Notes under the pieces: model-generated | The model's database searches: none | Told to the model about the DNA's origin: nothing | What the model saw: the letters and a program-made list of their open reading frames with translations, nothing else | Shown here: positions 34,450 through 43,940 of the stretch, one piece after another | How the letters are laid out: each line of letters starts with the position of its first letter | Position numbering within the stretch: the first letter of the stretch is position 1 | Translations under genes and position numbers: made by a program | From: COE1 sp949066965 | Lineage (GTDB): Bacteria; Bacillota; Clostridia; Lachnospirales; Lachnospiraceae | Assembly (NCBI GenBank): GCA_949066965.1 | Contig: CARTDA010000003.1 | Span: 146,459 to 210,458 of the forward strand | DNA: 64,000 nucleotides | Direction of reading: 5' to 3'

Positions 34450-35142
34450 TTATTGTTCGAGCTTATATCCCCTGCCCCAGACAGACTTTAGGTATCGCGG
34501 CTCCGCCGGATTATATTCCAGCTTTTCCCGCAGGTGCCGGATGTGGACAGCCACTGTATTCTCTGTCCCAAATGGGCTGTCATTCCACACAACGCTATAA
34601 ATCTGTGATGGGGAATATACTTTTCCGATATTTTCCATAAGGAGCTTTAGAATATTGTACTCTGTTGGTGTCAATGCCACCTTCTCCCCATCCAGCGTCA
34701 CCTCCTTCGTGCGGTCATCCAGTTCAATGCCTCCTACAGAGAGCAGTTCACTTTCCCTCGAAACAATACCTCCGCCAAGCTGCATATAACGTCTTAGCTG
34801 GGATTTCACTCGTGCCTGTACCTCCACCGGATTAAATGGCTTCGTCACATAGTCGTCCGCGCCAATATTGAGCCCGAGCACCTTGTCAGTGTCCTCGCTC
34901 TTTGCCGTCAGCATGATAACAGGCACATTGCTGTTTTCACGGAGCTTTACCATCGCCGTGATTCCATCCATCACAGGCATCATGATGTCCATAAGCACCA
35001 GATGGATTTCTTCTCTGGAAAGCACCTCCAAAGCCTCCTTTCCGTTGAAAGCTTCATATACCTGATATCCCTCGGCGGTCAGGTATATCTTTAATGCCGC
35101 CACAATATCCTTCTCATCATCACATACCAGTACGTTATACAT
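34450..35142 (-). CDS. OmpR-family response regulator
   Basis: 230 residues: receiver (acidic DDE at 8-10, phospho-acceptor Asp52 in LVLMDIMMPVMDG, Lys in YVTKPF) and winged-helix output domain ending VWGRGYKLEQ. It forms a two-component system with the kinase that follows directly. A clear promoter lies at 35178-35206 and the leader is short. Confidence 0.93.
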   Translation of the reverse strand: MYNVLVCDDEKDIVAALKIYLTAEGYQVYEAFNGKEALEVLSREEIHLVLMDIMMPVMDGITAMVKLRENSNVPVIMLTAKSEDTDKVLGLNIGADDYVTKPFNPVEVQARVKSQLRRYMQLGGGIVSRESELLSVGGIELDDRTKEVTLDGEKVALTPTEYNILKLLMENIGKVYSPSQIYSVVWNDSPFGTENTVAVHIRHLREKLEYNPAEPRYLKSVWGRGYKLEQ

Positions 35143-35177
35143 TATTTTTCTCTCCCCGGTTCGTTTTTAACAAGTAT

Positions 35178-35206
35178 AGTATAGTCCTTATTTTTTTAAG
35201 TTCCAA
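35178..35206 (-). promoter_or_regulatory. Promoter of the second two-component pair
   Basis: TTGGAA and TATACT on the minus strand with a 17-base spacer, about 30 bases before the start codon. Confidence 0.6.
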
Positions 35207-35317
35207 TTGGGTAAATGTTTAAGATTTTATTAATACCTGGAAACCATATGGGGTTTTTGAATGTTGCTTATACGCTGAACTATGGTTTCTTATCGCATAG
35301 CAATTATAACACATGAA

Positions 35318-35344
35318 AAAAACGCCTGACAAGCAGGCGTTTTT
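35318..35344 (-). terminator. Terminator of the blaI-blaR1 unit
   Basis: AAAAACGCCTG and CAGGCGTTTTT, 5-base loop, with seven T bases on the minus strand; 21 bases after the blaR1 3' end. Confidence 0.88.
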
Positions 35345-35365
35345 ATAGTATATGTATTTATTATT

Positions 35366-36700
35366 TTAATGAATGCATACTGTAAATGTAGCAACACTCC
35401 TCAAATCTCCAACTATGTAATGCACACATTTACTACATCTCTGTGCACTATAATACTCTATCTTGCAACTGCCATCACTATAACTAAAATGTTTTGCCAA
35501 CTCACCTGACACATAGTCATGATTGCAAAAAACATATGTCTCAGCATCTATATCATTTTCATCTACCGCCTCAACAATTGTACCATCATCACTCGTAAAT
35601 ATCCATTCAACAGTCTCACTCACATCCATTTCGCTATACGCGCCACTCCAAGATGCAGCACCATCCTCACAGAAAATAAGCTTATCAGCTATTTCATCTG
35701 TAACCATAACATTTTTCGGACTATATGCAAGTACTGACATGGATGAGGAGATTAACACTACTCCCATAAGACACGCGCCCAGCACCTTTCTTGCCAGACA
35801 TTCCTTTTTGATTCCGTATTTCATCTGATACATCCTCGCTTTCATTAATTTTCTTTGTAGATTGAATCCCATAACAGGAGAATTATCATCGTCTTCTCGT
35901 TCCTCCGCAATTCTGATAATCAGCATGCCATACTAATGTGCTTCATCTTCTGTCAGTCCCATAACTACCTCCCTGTCACATGCCTGCTCCGCGACATTAT
36001 TCCACTCCAGCAACACGAAGTAAGCAAACGGATTGTAGAAATTCAGTGCAATCACGCCGAACACCAGCATCTTAATCAGGTTATCCCGATGTCTGATATG
36101 CGTCAGCTCATGTTTCATGGCAAGCGCCAAATCCGACTCCGACCACTCATCATCCGGCAGTACGACAATCGGACGGATAATACCGATTGTAAATGGGCTG
36201 TCCATAAACTTACACCTGTAAACCCGCACACGCTCTGTCATTTTAAAGTCAGCAACACAATCATGAATGACTCTGGTAATCTTTTGATCCTCGACTTCAT
36301 TGACACTGTAGCGAATATAATAGCGCACCACCATATACCTGTAAATTTGAAACCCATACAAGATCAGTCCAATGAAAATCACAATCGCTGCAAAGATATA
36401 GACAGCAGAATTGGAAACCGCCACATGACCAGCCCCTATCTGGATAATATCCACGGTGTCATCTGTGTATACCAATGACTTCACAGCTTTATGCGGTAAA
36501 AATTCCGGAAATACGGTCCTTAAAATTTCCCTGTATTCTACACTGAAATATGGAAACGGTATCAGATATTCAAGTGCCACACATATCAGATAATTCCGTC
36601 TCCATGTCACAGGGAAATACTTTCTTGTAATCGGCAGCAAAATAACATAAATCAATGTCCCCAGGCTGCCAAATAGCGACATTGTTACCAAAAGCGGCAT
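35366..36700 (-). pseudogene. blaR1: BlaR1/M56-family sensor, interrupted by an in-frame amber codon
   Basis: BlaR1-type proteins are membrane metalloproteases that sense a signal and inactivate BlaI. Read as one frame, 36700 to 35366 is 445 codons with a single TAG at 35933-35935 (codon 256). Before it lie TM helices and the M56 protease core with HELTHIRHRDNL (zinc HExxH) and the later CDREVVMGL. After it the frame continues without shift as YG-MLIIRIAEEREDDD and on through a further TM helix (GACLMGVVLISSSMSVLA) to a 110-residue secreted domain. An ATG sits two codons after the TAG and could allow restart. Either a nonsense mutation, read-through, or a sequencing error. It follows blaI by 4 bases. 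Confidence 0.82.
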
Positions 36701-36704
36701 TTTT

Positions 36705-37121
36705 TTACTTTTCCTCTAAAAACTTTCTCAATTCATCTGCGGTATTACTGTCAATCTTCTGTCCGCCTGACAGCGTTGACAAGAATGTGTATACGGAGCC
36801 GCTATAGAACACATCCAGGAAGTTCTTTGCCTCTCCCTGCTTGTACTCTGTGTAATTGAGTGCCGGAGAATACTTTTTATTACCGCCACAGTTTTCCGAA
36901 ACAACAAGCCCTTTGTTGGTCAGTCTGTTGATAAAGGTATTGACCGTCTGTTTCTTCCACGGTTTCTGGCATTCCACATTCAAGTATTCCATAATTTCCC
37001 TGAAAAGTTTTCCTTCCTTCTCTTTCCACAGGTAATCCATGATAATGCCTTCTGAATCGCTTATCAGGTATTTAATCGGTTTCTTTGAATCTGAGGATTC
37101 TCTAATAATCATTCTTGGCAT
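36705..37121 (-). CDS. blaI: BlaI/MecI/CopY-family repressor
   Basis: 138 residues with the winged-helix fold of BlaI repressors: ISDSEGIIMDYLWKEKEGKL (first helices), KPWKKQTVNTFINRLTNKG (recognition helix and wing) and a C-terminal dimerisation helix pair. BlaI represses its own operon until cleaved by the partner protease. The partner here is the split BlaR1 gene 4 bases downstream, so derepression may be impaired. An inverted repeat in the upstream region (37175-37193) is a candidate operator. No beta-lactamase gene is nearby. Confidence 0.9.
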   Translation of the reverse strand: MPRMIIRESSDSKKPIKYLISDSEGIIMDYLWKEKEGKLFREIMEYLNVECQKPWKKQTVNTFINRLTNKGLVVSENCGGNKKYSPALNYTEYKQGEAKNFLDVFYSGSVYTFLSTLSGGQKIDSNTADELRKFLEEK

Positions 37122-37162
37122 AATATTCCTCCCAGTCTTTTTTGTATTTTAATAATTTTATA

Positions 37163-37217
37163 CTGCATACTTCCATGCGTGCATTATACGCATTGTGCAT
37201 GGGGCTACGCATAAAAA
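37163..37217 (-). repeat. Terminator-linked repeat, copy iii
   Basis: On the minus strand it runs from the T-run of the pckA terminator: TTTTTATGCGTAGCCCCATG, later GGAAGTATGCAG. It matches copy iv (54999) at both ends, with an extra internal stretch here that contains the palindrome at 37175-37193. Confidence 0.6.
37175..37193 (-). promoter_or_regulatory. Candidate blaI operator with embedded -10 box
   Basis: ATGCGT and ACGCAT flank a TATAAT hexamer (37183-37188 on the minus strand). It could be the blaI promoter with an overlapping operator, though no good -35 box is seen 17 bases upstream. It lies inside repeat copy iii. Confidence 0.35.
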
Positions 37218-37238
37218 GGGCACATTTTTATGTGCCCT
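37212..37238 (-). terminator. Terminator of pckA
   Basis: AGGGCACA and TGTGCCCT, 6-base loop, followed by TTTTTA on the minus strand, 19 bases after the pckA stop. Confidence 0.88.
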
Positions 37239-37256
37239 CAAGTTTTCAACCAGTGA

Positions 37257-38975
37257 TTAGCACTGTTCAACCAGCTTCTTTAATGCCGCAAGCGCCTCAT
37301 CCGGAAGCTTATCATAGCCTTCCTTCTTCGTCGCGAAGCCTTCAACAGCGTCTACACGGTTCTGCATAGCTGACTTCAACGCTGCAACATACTCAGCATT
37401 GTTCATATCAGGCTTGAACGCATCACTTGTCTTTCCTGACCAGTCATACATAATCTCGATATCGTCAAAGTTGCCCCACTTCTCAAAGTTAGCCTTTCCT
37501 TCCACGATTGTCTCAAGGATGCCCAATGTGTCAGCCGGCTTAACCTTTGTTCCCATGAAGTCACCTGTATTTACGATATAGCATGCTACATCCTTCTCCT
37601 CAACCAGCTTCTTGAACTTCTCATAGTCATTTACAAGCGGATATGTCCGGAACGGATTTGCATAAGGAACGATTCTAAGTGCATTCAAGTCTGTACCTGC
37701 CGCAACACGCTCTGCCGTGGATGTCTTTGTAGCGAGTGTCGCACCCATAACAGATGCAAGTGCTGCACCTTTGAGCTTCACTACAGGCGGGATGGTAGGA
37801 TCCTTCATAATCCAGAAGATTGCATTTACAGGAGCATCAATCTTGTCAACGCGGTTTGGCGACCACAGTTTTGACTTGATTGCACGTCCGTTACCATTTC
37901 TGATATCCTCTGTTACCAGCTGAATCTTTCCATCCTCGTCAATTGTCGCAGAACAGTTCTGTGCGGACAACAGATACTCATTGTCAGGACATCCTGTCGG
38001 ATAGTCCGCTGTCTTGTCAAAATATGTAGGCTCGAGTGCGATGGATGCACAGGTATCCGTATTGATAATGAATGCATCATCATGGAGCACCTTAATGCCG
38101 CCAAATGCGTCATACTTTCCGCCATGCTTCGCGTGTGTCAGAGTAGACTTACCTGATCCTGACAATCCATATACAGATGCCACAAATTTCTTTCCACCTT
38201 CAAGCGAGTACTCCTTCTGTCCACCGTGGCATGATGCATAGCCATTTCTGTTTGCGAGCGCCCACGCCATTGTAAGCGTGCCTTTCTTGTGCTCTCCGAA
38301 ATACTTCATGCCAAGAATGGCTGCACAGTTCTGGTTGGTATCAAAATAGCAGAGTGTCAGAGGATCGCTCAGGCAGCTGTAGTCAACATCCGGCGCCTCA
38401 TGCGGTGCCCACTGGGGATCTGAGAAGATATAGATATCTGGCTCATTTCCGTCACCGACAGGCTTGGAAGTCTTGTACATTTTTACATACTCATCAGACA
38501 TATACTGGAAATTAATCATCCAGTTGTAAAGAAGGTTCTCCTCTCCTTCCGGAATCAGGAGATGTGCCTTTACCATAAACTCAGGGTCAAGACCAACGAA
38601 GCACTCCGCATGATACATTGTCTTCCAGCGTGTCTCGTACACCGCATCCATGACAACCTTGTCAAGCTTTGCCTCGTCAACGCCCGGCTCGCCCTTGATA
38701 CGGCGTGCTGCTGCATAGCGTCCTGTTACAGCGCCGTCATTAAATAAAAGCACTCTTGCGTCCTTCTCCAGACCAAACGTTTCGCCGTCCTTAATTTTCA
38801 TATCCGTAACGATAGTACCCGGTGAGTTCTTTGCTAACTCATACGCTTCCTTCAAAGTATTTACCTTTACTACGTTATTTCCGTAAAAAGCAGCCTCGAT
38901 GATAGAACGTGTCTTAGAAAATCCTACCTTTCCAGCTCCGATTTCGGAAATGGGATAATACGCTTTAGTTGACAT
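37257..38975 (-). CDS. pckA: ATP-dependent phosphoenolpyruvate carboxykinase
   Basis: Interconverts oxaloacetate and PEP with ATP/ADP. 572 residues, slightly longer than the enterobacterial enzyme. Key features: the kinase-1a P-loop GLSGSGKSTLTH (about 267-278), the metal-binding LHDDAF, the substrate/adenine region ATKTSTAERVAAGTD, and ARVLLFNDGAVTGRYAAARR near the N-terminus. In gut Clostridia it often runs in the carboxylating direction, feeding succinate/propionate or anaplerosis; direction cannot be read from sequence. Strong ribosome site AAGGAGG, own promoter and terminator, long leader with an inverted repeat. Confidence 0.96.
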   Translation of the reverse strand: MSTKAYYPISEIGAGKVGFSKTRSIIEAAFYGNNVVKVNTLKEAYELAKNSPGTIVTDMKIKDGETFGLEKDARVLLFNDGAVTGRYAAARRIKGEPGVDEAKLDKVVMDAVYETRWKTMYHAECFVGLDPEFMVKAHLLIPEGEENLLYNWMINFQYMSDEYVKMYKTSKPVGDGNEPDIYIFSDPQWAPHEAPDVDYSCLSDPLTLCYFDTNQNCAAILGMKYFGEHKKGTLTMAWALANRNGYASCHGGQKEYSLEGGKKFVASVYGLSGSGKSTLTHAKHGGKYDAFGGIKVLHDDAFIINTDTCASIALEPTYFDKTADYPTGCPDNEYLLSAQNCSATIDEDGKIQLVTEDIRNGNGRAIKSKLWSPNRVDKIDAPVNAIFWIMKDPTIPPVVKLKGAALASVMGATLATKTSTAERVAAGTDLNALRIVPYANPFRTYPLVNDYEKFKKLVEEKDVACYIVNTGDFMGTKVKPADTLGILETIVEGKANFEKWGNFDDIEIMYDWSGKTSDAFKPDMNNAEYVAALKSAMQNRVDAVEGFATKKEGYDKLPDEALAALKKLVEQC

Positions 38976-39010
38976 ATAAGATCCTCCTTAATATATTATA
39001 ATTTTATTCA

Positions 39011-39048
39011 AACCGTTACGAACCATAATTTCCTATCTGATAACGGTT
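39011..39048 (-). promoter_or_regulatory. Inverted repeat in the pckA leader
   Basis: AACCGTTA and TAACGGTT separated by 22 bases, between promoter and ribosome site. It could be a split operator or form an RNA stem. Confidence 0.45.
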
Positions 39049-39087
39049 ATGAGTGTAGGGATAAGGGATACTTCCCTCAATAGATAA

Positions 39088-39116
39088 ATTATCTCAAAAC
39101 CTTAGCTAAAAGTCAA
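39088..39116 (-). promoter_or_regulatory. Promoter of pckA
   Basis: TTGACT and GATAAT on the minus strand, 17-base spacer; predicted leader about 105 bases. Confidence 0.65.
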
Positions 39117-39193
39117 TAAAATATGCATAAACTTCTTTAAAAAACAAGACTTTTTTGTTAACTTACGCTTATGTTCCAGAATTTTCCAATCCA

Positions 39194-40990
39194 TCATACG
39201 GCGCGCGTGGCATAATTCAGCTTTTCCAGCTCCTCCCCCTCAAAATACGGCGCAAGTTTCTCGAATACCTGTCTGTGGTAGGCATTCAGTTTTCTGATGT
39301 CGGACGGCTCCATGTACTGGATATCTATGGCATCAAGGTCAATGGGTACGTATGTCAGATGGCGAAATCCCATAAACTGTCCATACACATTTTTGCTCTC
39401 TTTTACAATCTCGACAATATTCTCCGTGCGGATGCCGTGGCTGTCCTGCACATACATGCCCGGCTCGTCGGAAACAATCATGCCCTCCTCAAGGACGGCT
39501 TCTTTTTTCTCAGGCTTATACTGCCAGCTCAGCCTATGCGGTCCTTCATGGACATTCAGGATATACCCTATGCCATGGCCAGTGCCATGTTTGTAATCCA
39601 GCGCACACTCCCAGAGCGGTTCCCTTGCGATTATGTCAAGATTCCGCCCAGTACAGCCGGACAAAAACCTGGTATCTGCCAGCCGCAGCATGGCACAGGC
39701 GACTTTGGTAAAATGCATCTTCATCTCGTCTGTCACCGCGCCGAGCGCAACCGTCCTGGTCACATCTGTTGTTCCGCCCTCATACTGTCCACCCGAGTCA
39801 ACCAGATAAAAGCCATCTGCCCCGATGGTGTCCGAATGCTCCTCTGTCGCACTGTAATGCGCCATCGCCGCATTTGCCTTGTAAGCACTTATCGTCTCGA
39901 ACGACAAATCCAAGAATCCAGGAATTTCAGCCCGCATTGCATCCAGCTTTTTCGCCACGCCAAGTTCATCCATCGGAACCTTTCCGGCATTTTCCTTCAT
40001 CCAGAACAGAAATTTTGTCAGCACCACACTGTCCTCAAGGTAACATCTCCTGATGTTTTCCAGCTCGACCGGATTTTTGACTGCCTTTAGAAGCTCTGTC
40101 GGATTTTCTTTGTCAACAAGCTCTGCGCGGCTCTGCACCAGCTTATAGAGCATGTAGTTACTGCCTGCGCCGGAACACCATACCTTTCCCTTTATCGCAC
40201 AGTTCTTCAGATAATCTGAAATATCAGTATATTTTTGACATGACACGCCGCTTTTTTCCAAGTGTGCCTTTACTTCCTCGGTCAGCGCCTCATCCTGAAT
40301 AAACAGAACAGCCGCATCCATGGAAAGAAAGGTATACGAAAGTGCCACCGGATTGTGCTCCACATCATTTGCACGGACATTATAGAGCCACATGATATCG
40401 TCGAGCTTTGCTATCAGAAGATGCTCCGCGCCTTCCTCCGCCATCCTTTCCCTTACCCTGGAAAGCTTTTCCTCCACACGCATCCCACAGCTTTCTTCCG
40501 GCACAATCCACAGTCTGCTCATGGGCATCGCCGGTCTGTCTTTCCAAAGCTGCGCTGCGACATCCCTGTCATAGACAAACTTCACGTCTTTATCCGCGAG
40601 CGCCTCCTCGAGCTCCTTCCCAAATGACGCGCTCACTACCCTGCCGTCAAATCCGATCGTCTGACCCTCCGTGACTTGCTTTCCAAGGTACTCTTTTATT
40701 GTGGGGACGCCTTCCTCCTCCATCCGGTACAGTACGATGCCCGACCCTTCCAGCTCTTTCTCCGCCTGTACAAAATATCTGCCATCCGTCCATAGTCCGG
40801 CTTCCTCATTACCAACAACAAGTGTGCCTGCCGAACCGGTGAACCCTGACAGGAACGCCCTCATTTTAAAATAATCGCTGACATACTCCGAGCTATGGTA
40901 ATCGGCTGTCGGCACAATATAGAAATCTATATTTTCCTGCGCCAGCAGTTTCTGTAATGCCCCAATTCTCTGTTTTACCGCATTTCCCAT
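39194..40990 (-). CDS. Xaa-Pro aminopeptidase, M24B family, long form
   Basis: 598 residues from the ATG at 40990, with GAGGTG upstream. Cleaves N-terminal residues before proline. The architecture is that of the long cytosolic aminopeptidase P type: two creatinase N-like domains (1-160, 160-310), then the pita-bread catalytic domain with metal ligands in YLVDSGGQYEGGTTDVTR, GTGHGIGYILNVHEG, IVSDEPGMYVQDSHGIRTEN and a final C-terminal module from VPIDLDAIDIQY. The gene is 19 bases after a small membrane protein gene. Confidence 0.94.
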   Translation of the reverse strand: MGNAVKQRIGALQKLLAQENIDFYIVPTADYHSSEYVSDYFKMRAFLSGFTGSAGTLVVGNEEAGLWTDGRYFVQAEKELEGSGIVLYRMEEEGVPTIKEYLGKQVTEGQTIGFDGRVVSASFGKELEEALADKDVKFVYDRDVAAQLWKDRPAMPMSRLWIVPEESCGMRVEEKLSRVRERMAEEGAEHLLIAKLDDIMWLYNVRANDVEHNPVALSYTFLSMDAAVLFIQDEALTEEVKAHLEKSGVSCQKYTDISDYLKNCAIKGKVWCSGAGSNYMLYKLVQSRAELVDKENPTELLKAVKNPVELENIRRCYLEDSVVLTKFLFWMKENAGKVPMDELGVAKKLDAMRAEIPGFLDLSFETISAYKANAAMAHYSATEEHSDTIGADGFYLVDSGGQYEGGTTDVTRTVALGAVTDEMKMHFTKVACAMLRLADTRFLSGCTGRNLDIIAREPLWECALDYKHGTGHGIGYILNVHEGPHRLSWQYKPEKKEAVLEEGMIVSDEPGMYVQDSHGIRTENIVEIVKESKNVYGQFMGFRHLTYVPIDLDAIDIQYMEPSDIRKLNAYHRQVFEKLAPYFEGEELEKLNYATRAV

Positions 40991-41009
40991 ATGTATCACC
41001 TCATACCCT

Positions 41010-41360
41010 TTATTTCGTTATTCCAACCAGATATTTTTTCTGTGCATTCATAAGCAGTATTCCATATCCGACAATCACCGCCACTGTCACAACCCGCAGC
41101 GCCATGTCCGCAGCAGGATACAGCTGAAAGATTCCAAGTGCCCCCAAAAGCCCTGCTGCCAGAAGTATCACCCCTGTCAAAAATGTAAAGGGAAACGTAT
41201 ATTTTATAAACCCCTCCGGATCCTTTGCCCGGTCAGTCGGAAACCCTTTTCCAACAAGCATTTCCGGAATCTTGTTGGAGGACTTCATCTGAATGGCCCA
41301 GTAAACAATGTAAACGCCGCACGCCACAATCAGCAGATCCAATATCATTCCAAAGCTCAT
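41010..41360 (-). CDS. Small conserved membrane protein
   Basis: 116 residues from the ATG at 41360 with AAGGAGG upstream. Three hydrophobic helices (about 5-24, 53-73, 85-105); a loop with KSSNKIPEMLVGKGFPTDRA between first and second. Family not recognised. Likely co-transcribed with the aminopeptidase gene that follows. Confidence 0.75.
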   Translation of the reverse strand: MSFGMILDLLIVACGVYIVYWAIQMKSSNKIPEMLVGKGFPTDRAKDPEGFIKYTFPFTFLTGVILLAAGLLGALGIFQLYPAADMALRVVTVAVIVGYGILLMNAQKKYLVGITK

Positions 41361-41413
41361 TTGCCGCCTCCTTATCGGGCAGGAAAAAGCCTTTCCCTGC
41401 CCATGAAACACAG

Positions 41414-41447
41414 AAACTCCTGTCTGCATCTCACAGACCAAGAGTTT
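41414..41447 (-). terminator. Hairpin after thrC
   Basis: AAACTC/GAGTTT and an inner GTCTG/CAGAC stem form one arm 20 bases after the thrC stop. No T-run follows, so thrC transcripts may partly continue into the membrane-protein gene. Confidence 0.5.
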
Positions 41448-41467
41448 CCGTCACATTACAATCATTC

Positions 41468-42955
41468 CTATATTCCAAGAAACTTCATGACAACAGACTT
41501 CATATCCCCCTTATCACATACGGTGTCATGGAGCACCGGCGCCGTACGAATCTCCTCAATTGCCGCCGGAACCTTGACATTCGCAAGCTTTGAAAGCTCA
41601 TCGACAAGCGCGAAATCTCCCATTGCGTCATACTTCGCGTCAATTGCGTTCATGACGCTTCTGGTAAATTTGAACGGACTGGCTGTCGACGCAATCACCA
41701 CCTTATGATTGTCACCTGTCTCTTTTTTGTATTTGTTGCACACTGTGGCTGCCACAGCCGTATGGGTATCAAGGACATATCCTGTCCTTTCATACAAAGA
41801 CCTGATGGTCGCCGCTGTCTCCTGCTCGGACGCGTAATTGCCATAAAAGTCGCCCATGTTCGCTTTCATCTCTTCGGTGATTTCATACCTGCCTGTCTCG
41901 GACAGGGACTTCATAAACGCGGCATTTTTGTCTGCGTCTGCGCCTGCCGTAAGGTAAATCAGGCGCTCAAGGTTACTTGAAATCAGGATGTCCATGGAGG
42001 GAGAGCTTGTCAGTACAAACTCCCTGTTTCTATCATAAATGCCTGTCTCAAAGAAATCATACAGTACCTTGTTCTCATTGGAGGCACAGATAAGCTTCGC
42101 AATGGGAACGCCCATATTCTTTGCAAAGTATGCGGCAAGAATGTTTCCGAAGTTTCCGGTCGGAACAACAACATTTATCTGCTCGTCCTTCTCCACTTTT
42201 CCTTCCTTTAAAAGCTGTGCATAGGAATATACATAGTATACCACCTGCGGCACAAGCCTTCCGATATTGATGGAATTTGCAGAGGAAAACTGGAAACCCG
42301 CCTTATCCATGACGTCCGCAAGCTCTTTATCGCCAAAGAGCTGCTTGACTCCGGTCTGTGCGTCGTCAAAGTTTCCTGTGATGCCGACCACAAATGTATT
42401 GTCCCCTTTCTGGGTAACCATCTGCTTCTCCTGAATCGGACTGACGCCGTTCTTTGGATAAAACACGATTATCTTTGTCCCTGCAACGCCCGCAAATCCT
42501 GCCAGGGCTGCTTTTCCCGTGTCTCCGCTCGTCGCCGTGAGAATGACAATATCATTTTTCACATGATTTTTCTTTGCCGATGTAATCAGCAGGTGCGGCA
42601 GAATGGATAGTGCCATATCCTTAAACGCGATGGTTGCGCCATGGAAAAGCTCAAGATAATACGCACCGTCCGCTTCCACGAGTGGCGCTATCACTTCCGT
42701 GTCAAACTTACTGTCATATGCCTTGTTGATACAATCCTTTAACTCCGATTCCGTAAAGTCCGTGAGAAACAGTTTCATAACCTCATATGCCGTCTCCTGA
42801 TAGGTCATCCCAGACAGCTCTTCAAGACTTTTGTCAAGCCTTGGCACCGACTCTGGAACAAACAAACCGCCGTCATCCGCCAGCCCCTTTAAAATTGCCT
42901 GTGACGCACGCACCGCACCGCCCTTGCTTCTTGTGCTTCTGTAAAATAAGTCCAT
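41468..42955 (-). CDS. thrC: Threonine synthase
   Basis: PLP enzyme converting O-phosphohomoserine to threonine. 495 residues, the long type. The PLP lysine is in LFHGATIAFKDMALS (about 104-118), with TSGDTGKAALAGFAGV and ANSINIGRLVPQVVYYVYSY as further family stretches. The N-terminus (YRSTRSKGGAVRASQAILKG) is standard. GAGGAG precedes the ATG. A promoter at 43010-43038 is followed by a leader with an AT-rich partial palindrome (TGATAATGATTATGATA). No other threonine pathway gene is adjacent. Confidence 0.95.
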   Translation of the reverse strand: MDLFYRSTRSKGGAVRASQAILKGLADDGGLFVPESVPRLDKSLEELSGMTYQETAYEVMKLFLTDFTESELKDCINKAYDSKFDTEVIAPLVEADGAYYLELFHGATIAFKDMALSILPHLLITSAKKNHVKNDIVILTATSGDTGKAALAGFAGVAGTKIIVFYPKNGVSPIQEKQMVTQKGDNTFVVGITGNFDDAQTGVKQLFGDKELADVMDKAGFQFSSANSINIGRLVPQVVYYVYSYAQLLKEGKVEKDEQINVVVPTGNFGNILAAYFAKNMGVPIAKLICASNENKVLYDFFETGIYDRNREFVLTSSPSMDILISSNLERLIYLTAGADADKNAAFMKSLSETGRYEITEEMKANMGDFYGNYASEQETAATIRSLYERTGYVLDTHTAVAATVCNKYKKETGDNHKVVIASTASPFKFTRSVMNAIDAKYDAMGDFALVDELSKLANVKVPAAIEEIRTAPVLHDTVCDKGDMKSVVMKFLGI

Positions 42956-43009
42956 TTCACTTCTCCTCTTAAATCATTTTGTATATATCATAATCATTAT
43001 CAATTGTAA

Positions 43010-43038
43010 AGTATACCATAGTCTTTTTGCAACTGCAA
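43010..43038 (-). promoter_or_regulatory. Promoter of thrC
   Basis: TTGCAG and TATACT on the minus strand, 17-base spacer. Confidence 0.5.
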
Positions 43039-43061
43039 TCTCAAAAAATAATATATGTAAG

Positions 43062-43940
43062 TTATCGCTGCAGCTTATAATTTTTCATTGCTTCAAGCAG
43101 CTTCCAAATATTGCACCCTATACTGTCAACCAACTCCGTCTCATCTGAAGCAAACTCTTTTGCCCTTGCAATTGCAGTATCTATGTAAGCCATATAATTT
43201 TTCTTAAAGTTTATTCCACTTTTACCGTGATGTGCCTTTAAGGACACTTCCTTACTCACAAAGGTATGATTTTGGGAGATTCTCTTATTTTCTTTTACGT
43301 CCGACAGCCTGTCGGAATACTCTTCTTTTACATCGGACAGATGAAGCAGTAACCAGAACTCAAAACAGGGATTCACTATATAACAGGAATAGTTTTTTTC
43401 TTTGCAGTACTCGATGCATTCCAGCATATTTGCCTCCGAGTGCGTCTGCATGTCCCGGTCAATCAGTATGCCAAATTCATCCAGATCACTATTATACTTT
43501 TGAAGGTATTTCCTATAATTGATATCATATCCTATTTTGAATAAATCGGTTACAAACTCATTTCTTTGTCTTTTCGTAATGTCCTGTCCATTATCAAGAA
43601 AATTCTGAATGAACGCCTCACCATACTTTTGAATAAATTCTCCTGGAATATCCTGAATGAGTGTTTCATTCCCACTTTCCCTTAACCTAAGATACTCCTC
43701 TAATAGTTCAATAACCTGACAAGGGGCGCTGTTCGTATCTTTCCGTCTTCTATTTAATACTTCTACGTCCACAACGGCATTAATACCTAAATGGTGTCTG
43801 TTTGCTGAAATGCCTTCAAAGTATTCTTTTTCTGTCTCATTTCCTTCTACTGATAAGAAGAATATTTTTTGCGGTTCTATTTTGTCCTGTTCCGTCTCAC
43901 GTTCAAAAGCATTGGAGCTTAGCCTATATTTATTCTTCAT
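43062..43940 (-). CDS. rloB: RloB-like TOPRIM-type defence protein
   Basis: 292 residues. RloB is the second component of AbiL/RloAB abortive-infection systems, a likely nuclease with a TOPRIM-like fold. Visible signatures are IFFLSVEGNETEKEYFEGI (Glu near the start), FGILIDRDMQTH (DxD-like), YSCYIVNPCFEFWLLLHLSD (the NPxFExWLLLH block typical of RloB) and AHHGKSGINFKKN. It overlaps rloA by 11 bases on the same strand, so both are made together. AT-rich compared with thrC, consistent with horizontal acquisition. Confidence 0.85.
   Translation of the reverse strand: MKNKYRLSSNAFERETEQDKIEPQKIFFLSVEGNETEKEYFEGISANRHHLGINAVVDVEVLNRRRKDTNSAPCQVIELLEEYLRLRESGNETLIQDIPGEFIQKYGEAFIQNFLDNGQDITKRQRNEFVTDLFKIGYDINYRKYLQKYNSDLDEFGILIDRDMQTHSEANMLECIEYCKEKNYSCYIVNPCFEFWLLLHLSDVKEEYSDRLSDVKENKRISQNHTFVSKEVSLKAHHGKSGINFKKNYMAYIDTAIARAKEFASDETELVDSIGCNIWKLLEAMKNYKLQR

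Noticed and set aside
36705..37121. blaI/blaR1 as proof of beta-lactam resistance
   Set aside because: No beta-lactamase or PBP2a-like gene is nearby, and BlaI/BlaR1-like pairs control many other genes in Clostridia.
39155..40090. 311-codon plus-strand frame
   Set aside because: Entirely antisense to the M24B aminopeptidase gene, with composition typical of a shadow frame and no ribosome site.
42975..43000. Possible Fur box in the thrC leader (TGATAATGATTATGATA)
   Set aside because: Only partly symmetrical and in an AT-rich stretch before a threonine gene with no iron link.
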